Part shown: positions 25,125 through 33,970 of the stretch, piece by piece
Layout of the letters: each line of letters opens with the position of its first letter
Numbering within the stretch: the stretch's first letter is position 1
Source: Candidatus Poribacteria bacterium
Lineage (GTDB): Bacteria > Poribacteria > WGA-4E > WGA-3G
Assembly: GCA_022394775.1 (NCBI GenBank)
Contig: JAGFCB010000038.1
Location: 1 to 64,000, forward strand
Length of the DNA: 64,000 bases
Reading direction: 5' to 3'
Program-made: the position numbers and the translations under genes
Notes under the pieces: generated by a model
What the model was told of the DNA's origin: nothing
Seen by the model: only the letters and a program-made list of their open reading frames with translations
The model's database searches: none

Positions 25125-26540
25125 ATGACCAACATGCCGAGGCTCGTCGTTGAAGTCTTTGAACATGTGAATTTTCAAGGACGCAAACTGACGCTCATTG
25201 AATCGGTGCCGAACACTGGTGTGATCGGGGCACAGGATATTATCTCTTCAATCAAGATCTACAAGGGACCGGGATTCAACGCGTCGCCGAACTACAAAGC
25301 TATTTTTCACGAGCATGAGAATTATAGGGGACGCCGGTTGGTCCTTGCCCCAGGGTTTTATCCGAATATCCATGACATCCCGTACAATTTCGGTGATGCG
25401 ATCACGGCTATCAGTTTTAGCCCATCTGCGAACCCGACCCCACCCGAATACGGTGCTGTTCCTGTTATCATTGAAGTATTCCGCGAGGTAGACTACAGTG
25501 GTCAGCGGAGTGTAATTATGCGCGATATCAGTTCTATATTCGATATTGGCATGAACGATATGATTTCATCGATTCGCGTCCGGCGCGGTCCGAGTTTTCC
25601 GTTTAGCGGGTGCCGTATCATTTTCTATGAACATGTAAATTTTGAAGGTCGCCGCTTGGACGTGAGTTTAAACTCACGCGAGTTTCAGTTAGGGCTTCGG
25701 AACCTGAGGTCGCTTCCACATTCGCAATCATTTTCGGACATCATCTCCTCGATAAAAATTGTGCCGTTGGGGGTATTTCGCGTGCTGATTGTTATCAGTG
25801 ATAGTTTAACAGGTGAACCCGCGGTGTTAGAATCGTTGACGACTGTAGAAGGATTAGAATTCCAATTTACAACTGTAAATATCAACGACAACCCCGAGAA
25901 TCGGGGTGATCCTAACAATGCGGTTAAGCTTTCAAGCATCACGCTTTCGGATTACGACATCATCTGGTTTACATGGAACGGTCCGGGACATGACGGTGAA
26001 TATTTTGTTGAAGATGCCGAACAAGCGATCCAAGAATTTGTCCGCAAAGGTGGTATTGTCTGGGCTTCGGCAATGGACAATCACATTATCCCGCCTGATG
26101 GTGTGCACACGACCGAACCGCAATGGCGCGGGGGTTGGATGCCGGTGAACCGCCACCCGATTCGCGTGATTAATTCTGATGATTGCAATGTCCAAGTTAC
26201 CGATGATGGACAGAAAACCGGCATGTTTACTTGGCCTCATAAAGTTAATGTAGATGCCTTGATGACTGACGATCACTGGGTGACAGACGATCGGAGTTAT
26301 CGAAAACTGGCAGTCAGAGAGGACAACGGTGACGCTGTCAGCGTCCAGTTGCAATGGGGTGAAGGGTATTACGTCACTTTTGCTGTGGATACCCGTGATG
26401 CGCATCGCACCACCATAGCGAAACCTCTGATTGAAAATGCGCTATGCTACTTAGCAAATCTCGCGTGGCAGACATCTCCACGTCAACCGCTGAAAGGGCG
26501 ATACCGGACGAACCTCAGCAACGAGGAAATCTTTCGGTAA
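25125..26540 (+). CDS. Beta/gamma-crystallin array fused to a ThuA/GATase-like domain
   Basis: A 471-residue protein without a signal peptide; start after AAGGAG. Residues 1-210 hold four Greek-key motifs of beta/gamma-crystallin type: VFEHVNFQGRKLTL, HEHENYRGRRLVL, VFREVDYSGQRSVI and YEHVNFEGRRLDV, each followed by a D-x-I-[ST]-[SA]-I segment such as QDIISSIKI, which is the calcium-binding pattern of microbial crystallins. Residues about 218-455 form an alpha/beta domain (FRVLIVISDSLTGE, then LSDYDIIWFTWNG, then FVRKGGIVWASAMDN, then GEGYYVTFAVDTRD) resembling ThuA/glutamine-amidotransferase-like folds, with no clear nucleophile. The combination is unusual. A calcium-tuned cytoplasmic or non-classically exported protein is possible. 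Confidence 0.7.
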   Translation: MTNMPRLVVEVFEHVNFQGRKLTLIESVPNTGVIGAQDIISSIKIYKGPGFNASPNYKAIFHEHENYRGRRLVLAPGFYPNIHDIPYNFGDAITAISFSPSANPTPPEYGAVPVIIEVFREVDYSGQRSVIMRDISSIFDIGMNDMISSIRVRRGPSFPFSGCRIIFYEHVNFEGRRLDVSLNSREFQLGLRNLRSLPHSQSFSDIISSIKIVPLGVFRVLIVISDSLTGEPAVLESLTTVEGLEFQFTTVNINDNPENRGDPNNAVKLSSITLSDYDIIWFTWNGPGHDGEYFVEDAEQAIQEFVRKGGIVWASAMDNHIIPPDGVHTTEPQWRGGWMPVNRHPIRVINSDDCNVQVTDDGQKTGMFTWPHKVNVDALMTDDHWVTDDRSYRKLAVREDNGDAVSVQLQWGEGYYVTFAVDTRDAHRTTIAKPLIENALCYLANLAWQTSPRQPLKGRYRTNLSNEEIFR

Positions 26541-26589
26541 AATTTAGGCGCGCTTGTGCCTTCGTGCTATCATCCTATAGGAGAATTGA

Positions 26590-28890
26590 ATGCGTTTCAT
26601 AGCTGTTATCGTCTTCTTAATTATTGTGGCAATCGCTGTCGGCTGGTTCGCCTTTGGACAGCTTGACCGTTTTGGGCAAAGTGATGTAATGAAATGGTCA
26701 TCATTTGTTCTGATCGTATTGCTCGCTATTTTGGCTGCCTTTGCTGCCGCAGTTATACGCTACCGGATACCGAAAGCCGATGTTGCACTTGTGCGGACAG
26801 GTGGTTCAAAAGAAAAAATTAGTATCACCAAGGGACTCTGGGTTAACACCATCATCCACGAAATTAAAGAGATATCCCTAAACACAATGCGTATTGAGGT
26901 CATCCGCGAAGGTTCAGAGGCTTTAATTACCTATGATTTCAACCGTGGTGATGTCGAAGTTGTTTTCTATCTTAAGGTTGAACCGAAAGAAGATGATGTT
27001 TTACGTGCTGCACAAGCTCTCGGTGATAAATCAATGACACCAGAGACAGTTCGTGAACTCATTGAACCCAAACTCGAAGGTGCTTTGCGAAGCGTAGCCG
27101 CCGAAAGTGAGATCCAAGAACTTCTCCAGAAACGCCAAGAGTTCGCTGACAAAGTCCAAGAGGCATGCGGTGAGGATTTAGAAATCCAAAACGGATTAAC
27201 ACTTGAGACCGTCTCGATTATCCGAGTGGATCAAACGCCTGTCGAGACGCTTGACGCTGAAAACCGCTTTGATGCTGTCGGTATCCGTGAGATCACGGAA
27301 ATCACAGCTGAACAGGAACGTGAAAAGGTAGACATCGTACAACGCAAAGAAGTCGCTATCGTCCAAATTGAGGTTGCGGCTCGCATAGAGAAACTTGAAG
27401 CGGAACAGGAGCAGGCGTGGGCAGAATCCGATCAGCAAAAAAATATTGCGATTTACGCTGCTGAACGGGAGGCAGAAACCCTCAAGTTCCAATTTGAGAT
27501 GGAACAGAGTGTGCAAGAACGTGAATACGAGATGAAGCAGGAGGTCGAGCGGGCACGGATTACACAAGAACAGGTCGTCCAAGAACGTGATATCGAGATG
27601 GTTCGCGATGTTGAAGTTGCTCGTGTCCAGCAGGAACAGATCGTCCAAGAACGTGAGATTGAGAAGAACCTGATCGTCGAAACCGCACAGATTGATCAAT
27701 CAAGGGTTGTCCAACTTGCTGAAATTGAACAGTATCTCACTGTCCAAATGCAGAAGATTGAGCAGGAACAGTTCCTTGCTGTGCGTGAAATAGAGAAAGA
27801 CTTGACGGTCGAGAAGGCGCGCATAGCCCAAGAAGAGGGTGTGATGCTCCGAGACATTGAGCGTGAGTTGATTGTGCAGACCGAACGCTTTGCGCAAGAG
27901 CAACAGGTGATGCAGCGCGAGATTGAGAAGAACCTCGTCGTCGAAACTGCACAGATTGATCAGGTGCGGCAAGTAGAACTCGCTGAAATCGCCAAAATGC
28001 TGACAGTGGAGTTGACACGTATCGCACAAGTAGAGCAGGTAGAGGTACGTGAGTTAGAAAAGGTGCTGGCGGTCGAGAAGGCGCGCATAGCCCAAGAAGA
28101 GGGTGTGATGCTCCGAGATATTGAGCGTGAGTTGATTGTGCAGACTGAACGCTTTGCGCAAGAGCAACAGGTGATGCAGCGCGAGATTGAGAAGAACCTC
28201 GTCGTCGAAACTGCACAGATTGATCAGATGCGGCAGGTAGAACTCGCTGAAATCGCCAAAATGCTGACAGTAGAACAGTCGCGTATCGGACAGGAATTGG
28301 GTGTTGCGTTAACCGATGAAGACCGGAAGATTGAAGTCGCCAATAAACAGCAGGTGACCGCACTTGCGGAAAAAGAGAAATTGGTTGCGGAAGCCGAACG
28401 TATGGGGGCGGAAGTGAATGTGACGGCTACGGAAGAGGTGATGTCAGCGGAGTGGCAGCGTGAAGTTGCGATCATCGGTGCGGAAGCACAGGCACAACCG
28501 ATTGAACGTCTTGCTGACGCGGTACTCGCCGAAGCTCGTGCGAAAGCACAAGGCGAGATGGCAGAATATGAAGCGCGGAATGTTGCTGAACAACGCGTCC
28601 TTGTCCAAGAGGCGATCTTAGAATTGATCAATGATGCGGATGATATTATCGAGCAGCTTATGAGGCCGGTTGAGAAGATCGATAGCATTAAGATTCTGGA
28701 TATGGGTAACACTGATGGTCAAGGCGGCATCAACCGAAGCAGTATGGGTAGACTCGCGAACGCTTTGCTGGATACAGGTGCTATCTCTCCGATGCTTAAA
28801 GAGTTATTTAACTTTGCGGATGTAGATGCCCAACAGATTACAGATAAGATTGCTGAATATCTGGCGGATCTTGTGAATCGTCCGAGTTGA
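26590..28890 (+). CDS. Flotillin-like SPFH protein with twelve 22-residue repeats
   Basis: A 766-residue protein. Two membrane segments (3-21 and 37-57) are followed by an SPFH-like domain (about 60-225, IPKADVALVRTGG opening). A long heptad-like coiled-coil then runs to about 665. Within it, residues about 308-572 are twelve 22-residue units (pattern V-x-x-R-E-I-E-K-x-L-x-V-E-x-A-x-I-x-Q). Four units are duplicated as a block: 27807-28010 and 28071-28274 are almost identical in DNA, 264 bases apart. Flotillins scaffold membrane microdomains and oligomerise through the coiled coil. The array makes this protein longer than the roughly 450-500 residues usual for the family. Start after AGGAG. 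Confidence 0.85.
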   Translation: MRFIAVIVFLIIVAIAVGWFAFGQLDRFGQSDVMKWSSFVLIVLLAILAAFAAAVIRYRIPKADVALVRTGGSKEKISITKGLWVNTIIHEIKEISLNTMRIEVIREGSEALITYDFNRGDVEVVFYLKVEPKEDDVLRAAQALGDKSMTPETVRELIEPKLEGALRSVAAESEIQELLQKRQEFADKVQEACGEDLEIQNGLTLETVSIIRVDQTPVETLDAENRFDAVGIREITEITAEQEREKVDIVQRKEVAIVQIEVAARIEKLEAEQEQAWAESDQQKNIAIYAAEREAETLKFQFEMEQSVQEREYEMKQEVERARITQEQVVQERDIEMVRDVEVARVQQEQIVQEREIEKNLIVETAQIDQSRVVQLAEIEQYLTVQMQKIEQEQFLAVREIEKDLTVEKARIAQEEGVMLRDIERELIVQTERFAQEQQVMQREIEKNLVVETAQIDQVRQVELAEIAKMLTVELTRIAQVEQVEVRELEKVLAVEKARIAQEEGVMLRDIERELIVQTERFAQEQQVMQREIEKNLVVETAQIDQMRQVELAEIAKMLTVEQSRIGQELGVALTDEDRKIEVANKQQVTALAEKEKLVAEAERMGAEVNVTATEEVMSAEWQREVAIIGAEAQAQPIERLADAVLAEARAKAQGEMAEYEARNVAEQRVLVQEAILELINDADDIIEQLMRPVEKIDSIKILDMGNTDGQGGINRSSMGRLANALLDTGAISPMLKELFNFADVDAQQITDKIAEYLADLVNRPS
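27807..28274 (+). repeat. Near-identical 204-bp direct repeat within the flotillin gene
   Basis: Bases 27807-28010 recur at 28071-28274 with only a few substitutions, 264 bases (88 codons) apart. The period equals four 22-residue units, so repeat number could change by slippage or recombination without breaking the frame. Confidence 0.85.
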
Positions 28891-28973
28891 TTGCCGACCT
28901 GTACTAACAGTGTTATTTTGCTATAGAATTCTTAGGTGTGCTTCTCAATTGCACCTGTTTTCTGGGGGAGAAC

Positions 28974-30278
28974 ATGCGACATTACAAACGGCAAACATCA
29001 ACGAAACGGTACAAAAGCCAGCGTTGTCGGACCTGCCGTTCCAATAATGGGAAACGCATTTGCCCCGCTCTCGGCGGCATGTTAATCTGTCCAGAATGTT
29101 GTAGAGCGAAACGCGCGAAGATCCCCGGTTGTGATGAAAGATGCCGGTACTACGCGCCGCTCGTCGTTTCAAGTAGAATCCGCAGAAAATCAGATTTTCC
29201 GCTCCATCGCTGCTTGATCAGTCGTTCCAAAGACACGGGTATGTTAATTGTAGTAGGTACGCGAAAACGCCCGGATGGGAACCTGAAAGCAATGTTTCTC
29301 TTGCTGGATCTATGGAAGAAAGGTATCCGAGACTGTTTTTTTGATGCGAACCTCTCGGAAAAACAGTTTGAGAAAGTTTCCCAAAGGATAGCAAAGAGTT
29401 ACAATCTAAGCGAACCGGTAGAGTTGCACGCCACAAATGAGCCGGAGGAAGTTATTCGGATACCTAAGGATACGCTTATTATTGAAGCGGATAACGCGAT
29501 TCATCTTGATAACGGTGTCCGAATCGTTGAGCATGAAGCAGCTTCCGGTGGCAAAGCCATTGACAGTTTACCAGGTGCGCGTGCGACCCACGAAATTTAT
29601 ATCCCTAAAACTGGGAAGTGGTATCTCTGGGCGCGTGTCTTCTTTGAATATAGCAAAGACTCTTATTGGATCGGTATGGATGACACACAGCCAAAACCGT
29701 GGGATAAAGACGGGGGCCCAGGTGCTATAAAAATTTGGGCTGATCCAGATGTGGATGATACCTCTAAGTGGGGACGTTGGCTCTGGGATACGGCTTCAGA
29801 CGATCCAATAAGCAATAAACCGAGCAAGAACCCCGCTTTTTTTCATATCAAACGAACGGGTTACTATCGCCTCTGGTCTAAAGGACGGGAAGAGGGTGCC
29901 CGCTTGGATCAGATTTTGCTCACCCGCGCCCGCGATTTCAACACGGAAACTGAGACAGAAGGAAAACCGCTGCCACTCAAGTATTCACCCCATCTCTACG
30001 AACCTGCTTCCCTTCGCGAATGTCAACAAATCATTAGACACGCAGTCGAAATTGCAACGACTGTCAACACCGAAATACCTTGGGAATTCAAATATTGGAT
30101 TCAAGATATTTGGGGCGACCTCACCCAATTTCCTGAAACAGAAGGTTCACTCTACAAATGTCCGAAATGTGAAGCAGATCTGCCCCCACAGACAGTCGAA
30201 CTCATCATACAACACGCGCAATCCGATGATATTCAGTTCTATATCTTATGCCGGAAGTGTGGAGGGGAGTTTGATTAA
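28974..30278 (+). CDS. Zinc-ribbon/carbohydrate-binding-like/zinc-ribbon protein
   Basis: A 434-residue cytoplasmic-type protein (no leader); start after GGGGGAG. The N-terminus has eight Cys within residues 18-57 (C18-x2-C21, C30, C39-x2-C42-C43, C53-x3-C57) in an RICPALGGMLICPECC setting, a likely zinc module. A middle region (about 163-315) resembles family 6/35-type sugar-binding jellyrolls (GKWYLWARVFFEYSKDSYWIGMDD, then RTGYYRLWSKGREEGARLDQI). The C-terminus is a second zinc ribbon (YKCPKCEADL, then YILCRKCGGEFD). The middle domain usually occurs in exported proteins, so its place between cytoplasmic-type zinc ribbons is odd. Function unknown. Confidence 0.65.
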   Translation: MRHYKRQTSTKRYKSQRCRTCRSNNGKRICPALGGMLICPECCRAKRAKIPGCDERCRYYAPLVVSSRIRRKSDFPLHRCLISRSKDTGMLIVVGTRKRPDGNLKAMFLLLDLWKKGIRDCFFDANLSEKQFEKVSQRIAKSYNLSEPVELHATNEPEEVIRIPKDTLIIEADNAIHLDNGVRIVEHEAASGGKAIDSLPGARATHEIYIPKTGKWYLWARVFFEYSKDSYWIGMDDTQPKPWDKDGGPGAIKIWADPDVDDTSKWGRWLWDTASDDPISNKPSKNPAFFHIKRTGYYRLWSKGREEGARLDQILLTRARDFNTETETEGKPLPLKYSPHLYEPASLRECQQIIRHAVEIATTVNTEIPWEFKYWIQDIWGDLTQFPETEGSLYKCPKCEADLPPQTVELIIQHAQSDDIQFYILCRKCGGEFD

Positions 30279-32433
30279 GCCCCTCTCACCCGTTTCTCGT
30301 GCCCCTCTATCTATAAAAATAAACACTTTACGGTGTCTGATTGTTGGCATCGCTTGTCTGCTCCTATTTTCCGATTTAGGTATCGCTGCGCCACCAAATC
30401 CGTATCTCTTCTTCAATGAAGACCCTCTAAGCGGAGAATTAGTGCCGAAAGCCCCGCAGAGTAACGCTGGTTTTCTTGAAGCCCTGAAGGATTGTTGTCT
30501 CGCCAGAGAACAGGGCGTTTTACAATCCGACGGTATAGAATATGTGCTTGCCTTGAAGATAGATTTCTCTGATATGCCCGGACGTAGGGAGGGTGCAGCA
30601 TTCGATAGATACCTTTTCGCAACAGAAGGTGTCTCCATGAAAACTTATTATCTCGAAAATTCCTATGGACAAATGGATATCCAGCCGGGACCGATGGGAG
30701 GCGTGCTCCCAAAAGGTAACGCTTGGATCCGCGCCAAGAAGCCGATGACGTATTACGGCGAAGGTGTCCGCATCTTGGAGCGTTATCGAGAACTGGTTCG
30801 GGAAGCATGTGAGGGTGTGGATGCGATTGTTGATTTTTCGCAATACGATAGAGATAAAGACGGCATTGTTGATCATGTTTTCCTAATCCATTCAGGTAAT
30901 GACCAAGCCTCCACAGGTATCATCGACTATGATATCCAGTCTGTTCTCATACCAAATGTTAATGCTATTTACGACGGTGTGCGTGTCAATACTGCGGCGG
31001 TTGTTGCTGAAGAACCAGATTTTGAGCATCCACATTTAGGCATCTATTTCCACGAGTTTTTTCATGATTTCGGTGCGCCTGATGTCTATGGAATCTTCAC
31101 GGGTCCACACGATCATAAATGGGGGCTTATGGGTGCCTTCGGTCCGTATCAAGGACCGGCGGAGTTTGGCATTGGAAACGGCTTGGAACCAAGCCATATC
31201 ATGGGGTATCTGAAGTGGGATTTTGATGCGAGACCTCAAAATGGTCGTCTCGGTTGGATCGAACCCATTCAAATAACCGAAAACCAGAAAATTGATGTCC
31301 CCAGTTTTGAACTCGGTCCTAAAACAAATAAACTTTTCAAAATTGATATTCTTGCCTCAGGTCATCCGATAGACGGAGCAGCAAAGGAATTTTTTCTCAT
31401 CGAGAATCGGAACAAAACTTCAGGGGCAACTTTTGATACTTATTTGCCAGAATCAGGCATCTTGATCTGGCACATCGATGAAACGCGTCCATATCCAGTT
31501 GGTTCTTATGACGCCTCTCAACAGATCTGGCTTGAGGATCCGACAGACCCTGAACATCTCGGTCTCTATCAACAAGACGGCATTGAATCTATAAATGTGG
31601 TAACGATCACCGAGGGTGCTGCCTATTCCTTAGATGATGGACACACGGCTTTTACACCGGGCACCGTCCCGAATAGCAATGCCAACGACGGCACGGTGAC
31701 TGGTATTTCAATAACCAATATCGGTGCTGAAGGTTTTACTATCCCGATTCTGGTGTCATTCGGTGATACCTATGAACCGAATGATACGATTGTGACAGCA
31801 TACCCGATCACATACGGCGAAACATACGAGTCTTTCCTTTTCGACGTAAGCGATGTGCGCGACGTATACAAGTTGGAAACTGAGGGTGGGATAACTATTT
31901 TAGTGACTTTGGCAAACGTGCCACTATCAGCGAATTATCGATTGTCTCTCCATTCGGCGACTGGCGAAATCTATGCGACCGGCGAAAATGCTACAGAGAT
32001 CACTGGATTGAAACTTATTTATCAACCTGAGCTGACAGGGACACTCTACCTTGTCGTTGAATCAGATAGCGGGTTCAGCAGTGTTGATTCCTACCAGTTG
32101 CGGGTAGAACAACTTGAGGCGGGAACGTTTACTTTTGAAGAGACGCGCGTATATCCGAATCCGCTACGGACAGGCGATGCAGTAATGACGTTCGCCTATC
32201 GACTCTCTGCCTCACAAATTGCGGATGCTGTCAATCTTGAGGTTTTTACGCCGACGGGTGCCCTTGTATATAAAGAGACGCACCAAAATGTATTCTCGCA
32301 AGGGAAATTCGAGTGGAACGCTGTGAATCTTAGCGGTTCGCCTGTGGCATCAGGTATCTATATTTACCGTATTTCTGCAGAGCGGGCGGGGGTACCTGTG
32401 CAAGAAATTGGAAAGTTGAGTATTGTGAAGTAG
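30271..32433 (+). CDS. Exported M6-like metalloprotease with Por-type tail
   Basis: A 720-residue protein. The frame is open from 29896, but a signal peptide (CLIVGIACLLLFSDLGIAA) and GGAGGGG point to a start near TTG 30271; GTG 30259 or ATG 30226 are alternatives overlapping the previous gene. The M6 (immune inhibitor A-like) domain shows YLENSYGQMDIQPG and the zinc motif HEFFH in YFHEFFHDFGAPDVYG, with DRDKDGIVDHVFLIHSG nearby. A pre-peptidase C-terminal type domain (about 505-600, YEPNDTIVTAYPI) follows. The last 95 residues are a Por/FlgD-type Ig tail (VYPNPLRTGDAVMTFAY, ending YRISAERAGVPVQEIGKLSIVK-like strands), suggesting type IX export. It secretes or surface-attaches a protease. Confidence 0.8.
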   Translation: MIKPLSPVSRAPLSIKINTLRCLIVGIACLLLFSDLGIAAPPNPYLFFNEDPLSGELVPKAPQSNAGFLEALKDCCLAREQGVLQSDGIEYVLALKIDFSDMPGRREGAAFDRYLFATEGVSMKTYYLENSYGQMDIQPGPMGGVLPKGNAWIRAKKPMTYYGEGVRILERYRELVREACEGVDAIVDFSQYDRDKDGIVDHVFLIHSGNDQASTGIIDYDIQSVLIPNVNAIYDGVRVNTAAVVAEEPDFEHPHLGIYFHEFFHDFGAPDVYGIFTGPHDHKWGLMGAFGPYQGPAEFGIGNGLEPSHIMGYLKWDFDARPQNGRLGWIEPIQITENQKIDVPSFELGPKTNKLFKIDILASGHPIDGAAKEFFLIENRNKTSGATFDTYLPESGILIWHIDETRPYPVGSYDASQQIWLEDPTDPEHLGLYQQDGIESINVVTITEGAAYSLDDGHTAFTPGTVPNSNANDGTVTGISITNIGAEGFTIPILVSFGDTYEPNDTIVTAYPITYGETYESFLFDVSDVRDVYKLETEGGITILVTLANVPLSANYRLSLHSATGEIYATGENATEITGLKLIYQPELTGTLYLVVESDSGFSSVDSYQLRVEQLEAGTFTFEETRVYPNPLRTGDAVMTFAYRLSASQIADAVNLEVFTPTGALVYKETHQNVFSQGKFEWNAVNLSGSPVASGIYIYRISAERAGVPVQEIGKLSIVK

Positions 32434-32812
32434 GCTTCAGAAATTCTTCTGACATATTTCTTGACTAAAAATTGTTGTTATGCTAACTTAATATGCAACA
32501 AAACTCGTTTTAGACGCGCCATTTGGGTTTTAGGGGTATTTAGTTTTCGACTGTTGCTCGTTTTAACCGAGGTGTCGCGACCAGGAGTTAGGCATCGCGA
32601 CCAGGAGATCGCTCCTACAAGGATGTGTAAAGCAAAGCATAGCGACCCGGAGATCGCTCCTACAAGAGAACTAAATGAACCTATTTGGACTTTAATCCGG
32701 TGTTTTCAAATCAGTTATATATTAGCGTGCTGATCTGTTGAGTATCCGGGAATGGAAAGTAAGAAATGAACTTATCATTCGTAGAATGGTAACCAAGGAG
32801 GCAATATTATCA
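32434..32812. other. Intergenic region with short direct repeats
   Basis: A 380-base gap. Apart from the repeats at 32577-32666 and the ribosome binding site for the lipoprotein I see nothing. A 90-codon frame over it is low-complexity and has no start signal. Confidence 0.5.
32577..32666. repeat. Tandem copies of a GGAGATCGCTCC palindromic repeat
   Basis: GCGACCAGGAGATCGCTCCTACAAG-type unit: full copies at 32597-32621 and 32642-32666 (45 bases apart, one mismatch) and a partial copy from 32577. The core AGGAG-atcg-CTCCT can form a hairpin. Confidence 0.7.
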
Positions 32813-33865
32813 ATGAAATGGTTGAATAGATTCACAACACTCAATTTTGTCTTACTATTGGCACTCGCGATTAGCGTTTCGGGATGTGGTACGCCGCTCA
32901 GTGGCTTGTCACCGATTCAGCCTGTGCATAATATAGCGAAAGCGAAGATGGAACAGAGTGCAAATCCGAACGCAGAGGTAATTGTGCCGGCTGTCCCGTC
33001 TGAAGTGCTTGCAAAGCCGGTGCTGGATAAACACGGTATGGAGACTGTCGGATTCCGAATTGGTAAAGCACGCGACGCCAATATGGAAGCGTTAACTTAT
33101 ATTTTCGCTTTTGGTGAATACGCACACGCTGATGACCAATGGAGTAACTTCCTTAACGATTGGACGGAAGCTAAGAACCAGATTGAATTGGGGACCGGTG
33201 AAGATAGGAAAGTCGTTGATGTTATTCTGATGTCCGACTATCCGCAATTGTTTGACGTTCAATCAAGACAACCGATTTTGACAAAAACGGTGGACGGGAT
33301 TACAGTTTCTATCGCGTACTGGCGCCGTCCAGACTTAGACCGTAAGTACAATCGCGGGAACGCATTTTCACCTTTTTATGAAACAGAAGCACTTCACCAA
33401 GGTGACAAAACAGATGTATTCTATGTGAAGATTACCAACAATCGGAGCGAGAATATCATCTTTAATGTCAAAGAATGCAGTATCGTTGATCAGGGTGAAA
33501 ATATCTATAACGGTATGGATTACGATGATTTAAAAGAGCGCTTCACATACATGGCGCGTGCGACGGGACTCTATGTCACGAATGGATTGGAAATTGCGCG
33601 TCGAATTTTGATCGAAAAGCGGATGCAAATTGTTGAAAAACAGGTCGGTAAACGCCGAACAGGCATCCCGCCGGGTGAAAGCGCGGAGGGTTTCTTACCG
33701 TTTGTACAAACCAAGTTGAACGCTCTTGAATTAAAGGTCATCCTACCCATCGAAAAAGCCCCACCGCCCGGTGCAGCACAACGTTATCAAACCATAGACT
33801 TTGAGTTCCCTTTCACCCATGATAGAGGGATTCGCGTTGCGCAACCTTCACCTAAGCGGTATTAG
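32813..33865 (+). CDS. Hypothetical lipoprotein, 350 aa
   Basis: A 350-residue protein with a lipoprotein signal: MKWLNRFTTLN, then LLLALAISVSGC with Cys as the lipidated residue. The ATG at 32813 follows AAGGAGG by 11 bases; an upstream ATG at 32786 is possible. The mature part has no family I know; it contains VDVILMSDYPQLFDVQ, SIAYWRRPDLDR and EGFLPFVQTKLNALELKVILPI, suggesting a beta-rich fold. It probably sits in the inner leaflet of the outer membrane or in the inner membrane. Monocistronic and ended by a strong terminator. Confidence 0.7.
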   Translation: MKWLNRFTTLNFVLLLALAISVSGCGTPLSGLSPIQPVHNIAKAKMEQSANPNAEVIVPAVPSEVLAKPVLDKHGMETVGFRIGKARDANMEALTYIFAFGEYAHADDQWSNFLNDWTEAKNQIELGTGEDRKVVDVILMSDYPQLFDVQSRQPILTKTVDGITVSIAYWRRPDLDRKYNRGNAFSPFYETEALHQGDKTDVFYVKITNNRSENIIFNVKECSIVDQGENIYNGMDYDDLKERFTYMARATGLYVTNGLEIARRILIEKRMQIVEKQVGKRRTGIPPGESAEGFLPFVQTKLNALELKVILPIEKAPPPGAAQRYQTIDFEFPFTHDRGIRVAQPSPKRY

Positions 33866-33940
33866 GTTGACTGGTAGCGATACTTCTGTTCTACAAGAGG
33901 TTATGGGATAGAAGCGGTGTTGTTCAGATTTCTTATAGAT

Positions 33941-33965
33941 GCTCGCTGTATTAGACGCAGCGAGC
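33941..33965. terminator. Bidirectional terminator
   Basis: An 8-bp perfect stem (GCTCGCTG / CAGCGAGC, extendable by an A-T pair), a 9-base loop and a TTTTTTATTTTT tract on the plus strand. It lies between the convergent lipoprotein and helicase genes. Confidence 0.85.
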
Positions 33966-33970
33966 ATTTT

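Noticed and set aside
27737..28363. 208-codon antisense frame in the flotillin gene
   Set aside because: It is an image of the duplicated repeat block on the other strand (its two halves repeat likewise).
29896..30270. Upstream extension of the M6 protease
   Set aside because: It lies entirely within the zinc-ribbon gene and is not protein-like; the signal peptide sets the start near 30271.
32461..32733. 90-codon frame across the direct repeats
   Set aside because: It runs through the repeat units and lacks a start signal; composition follows the repeats.
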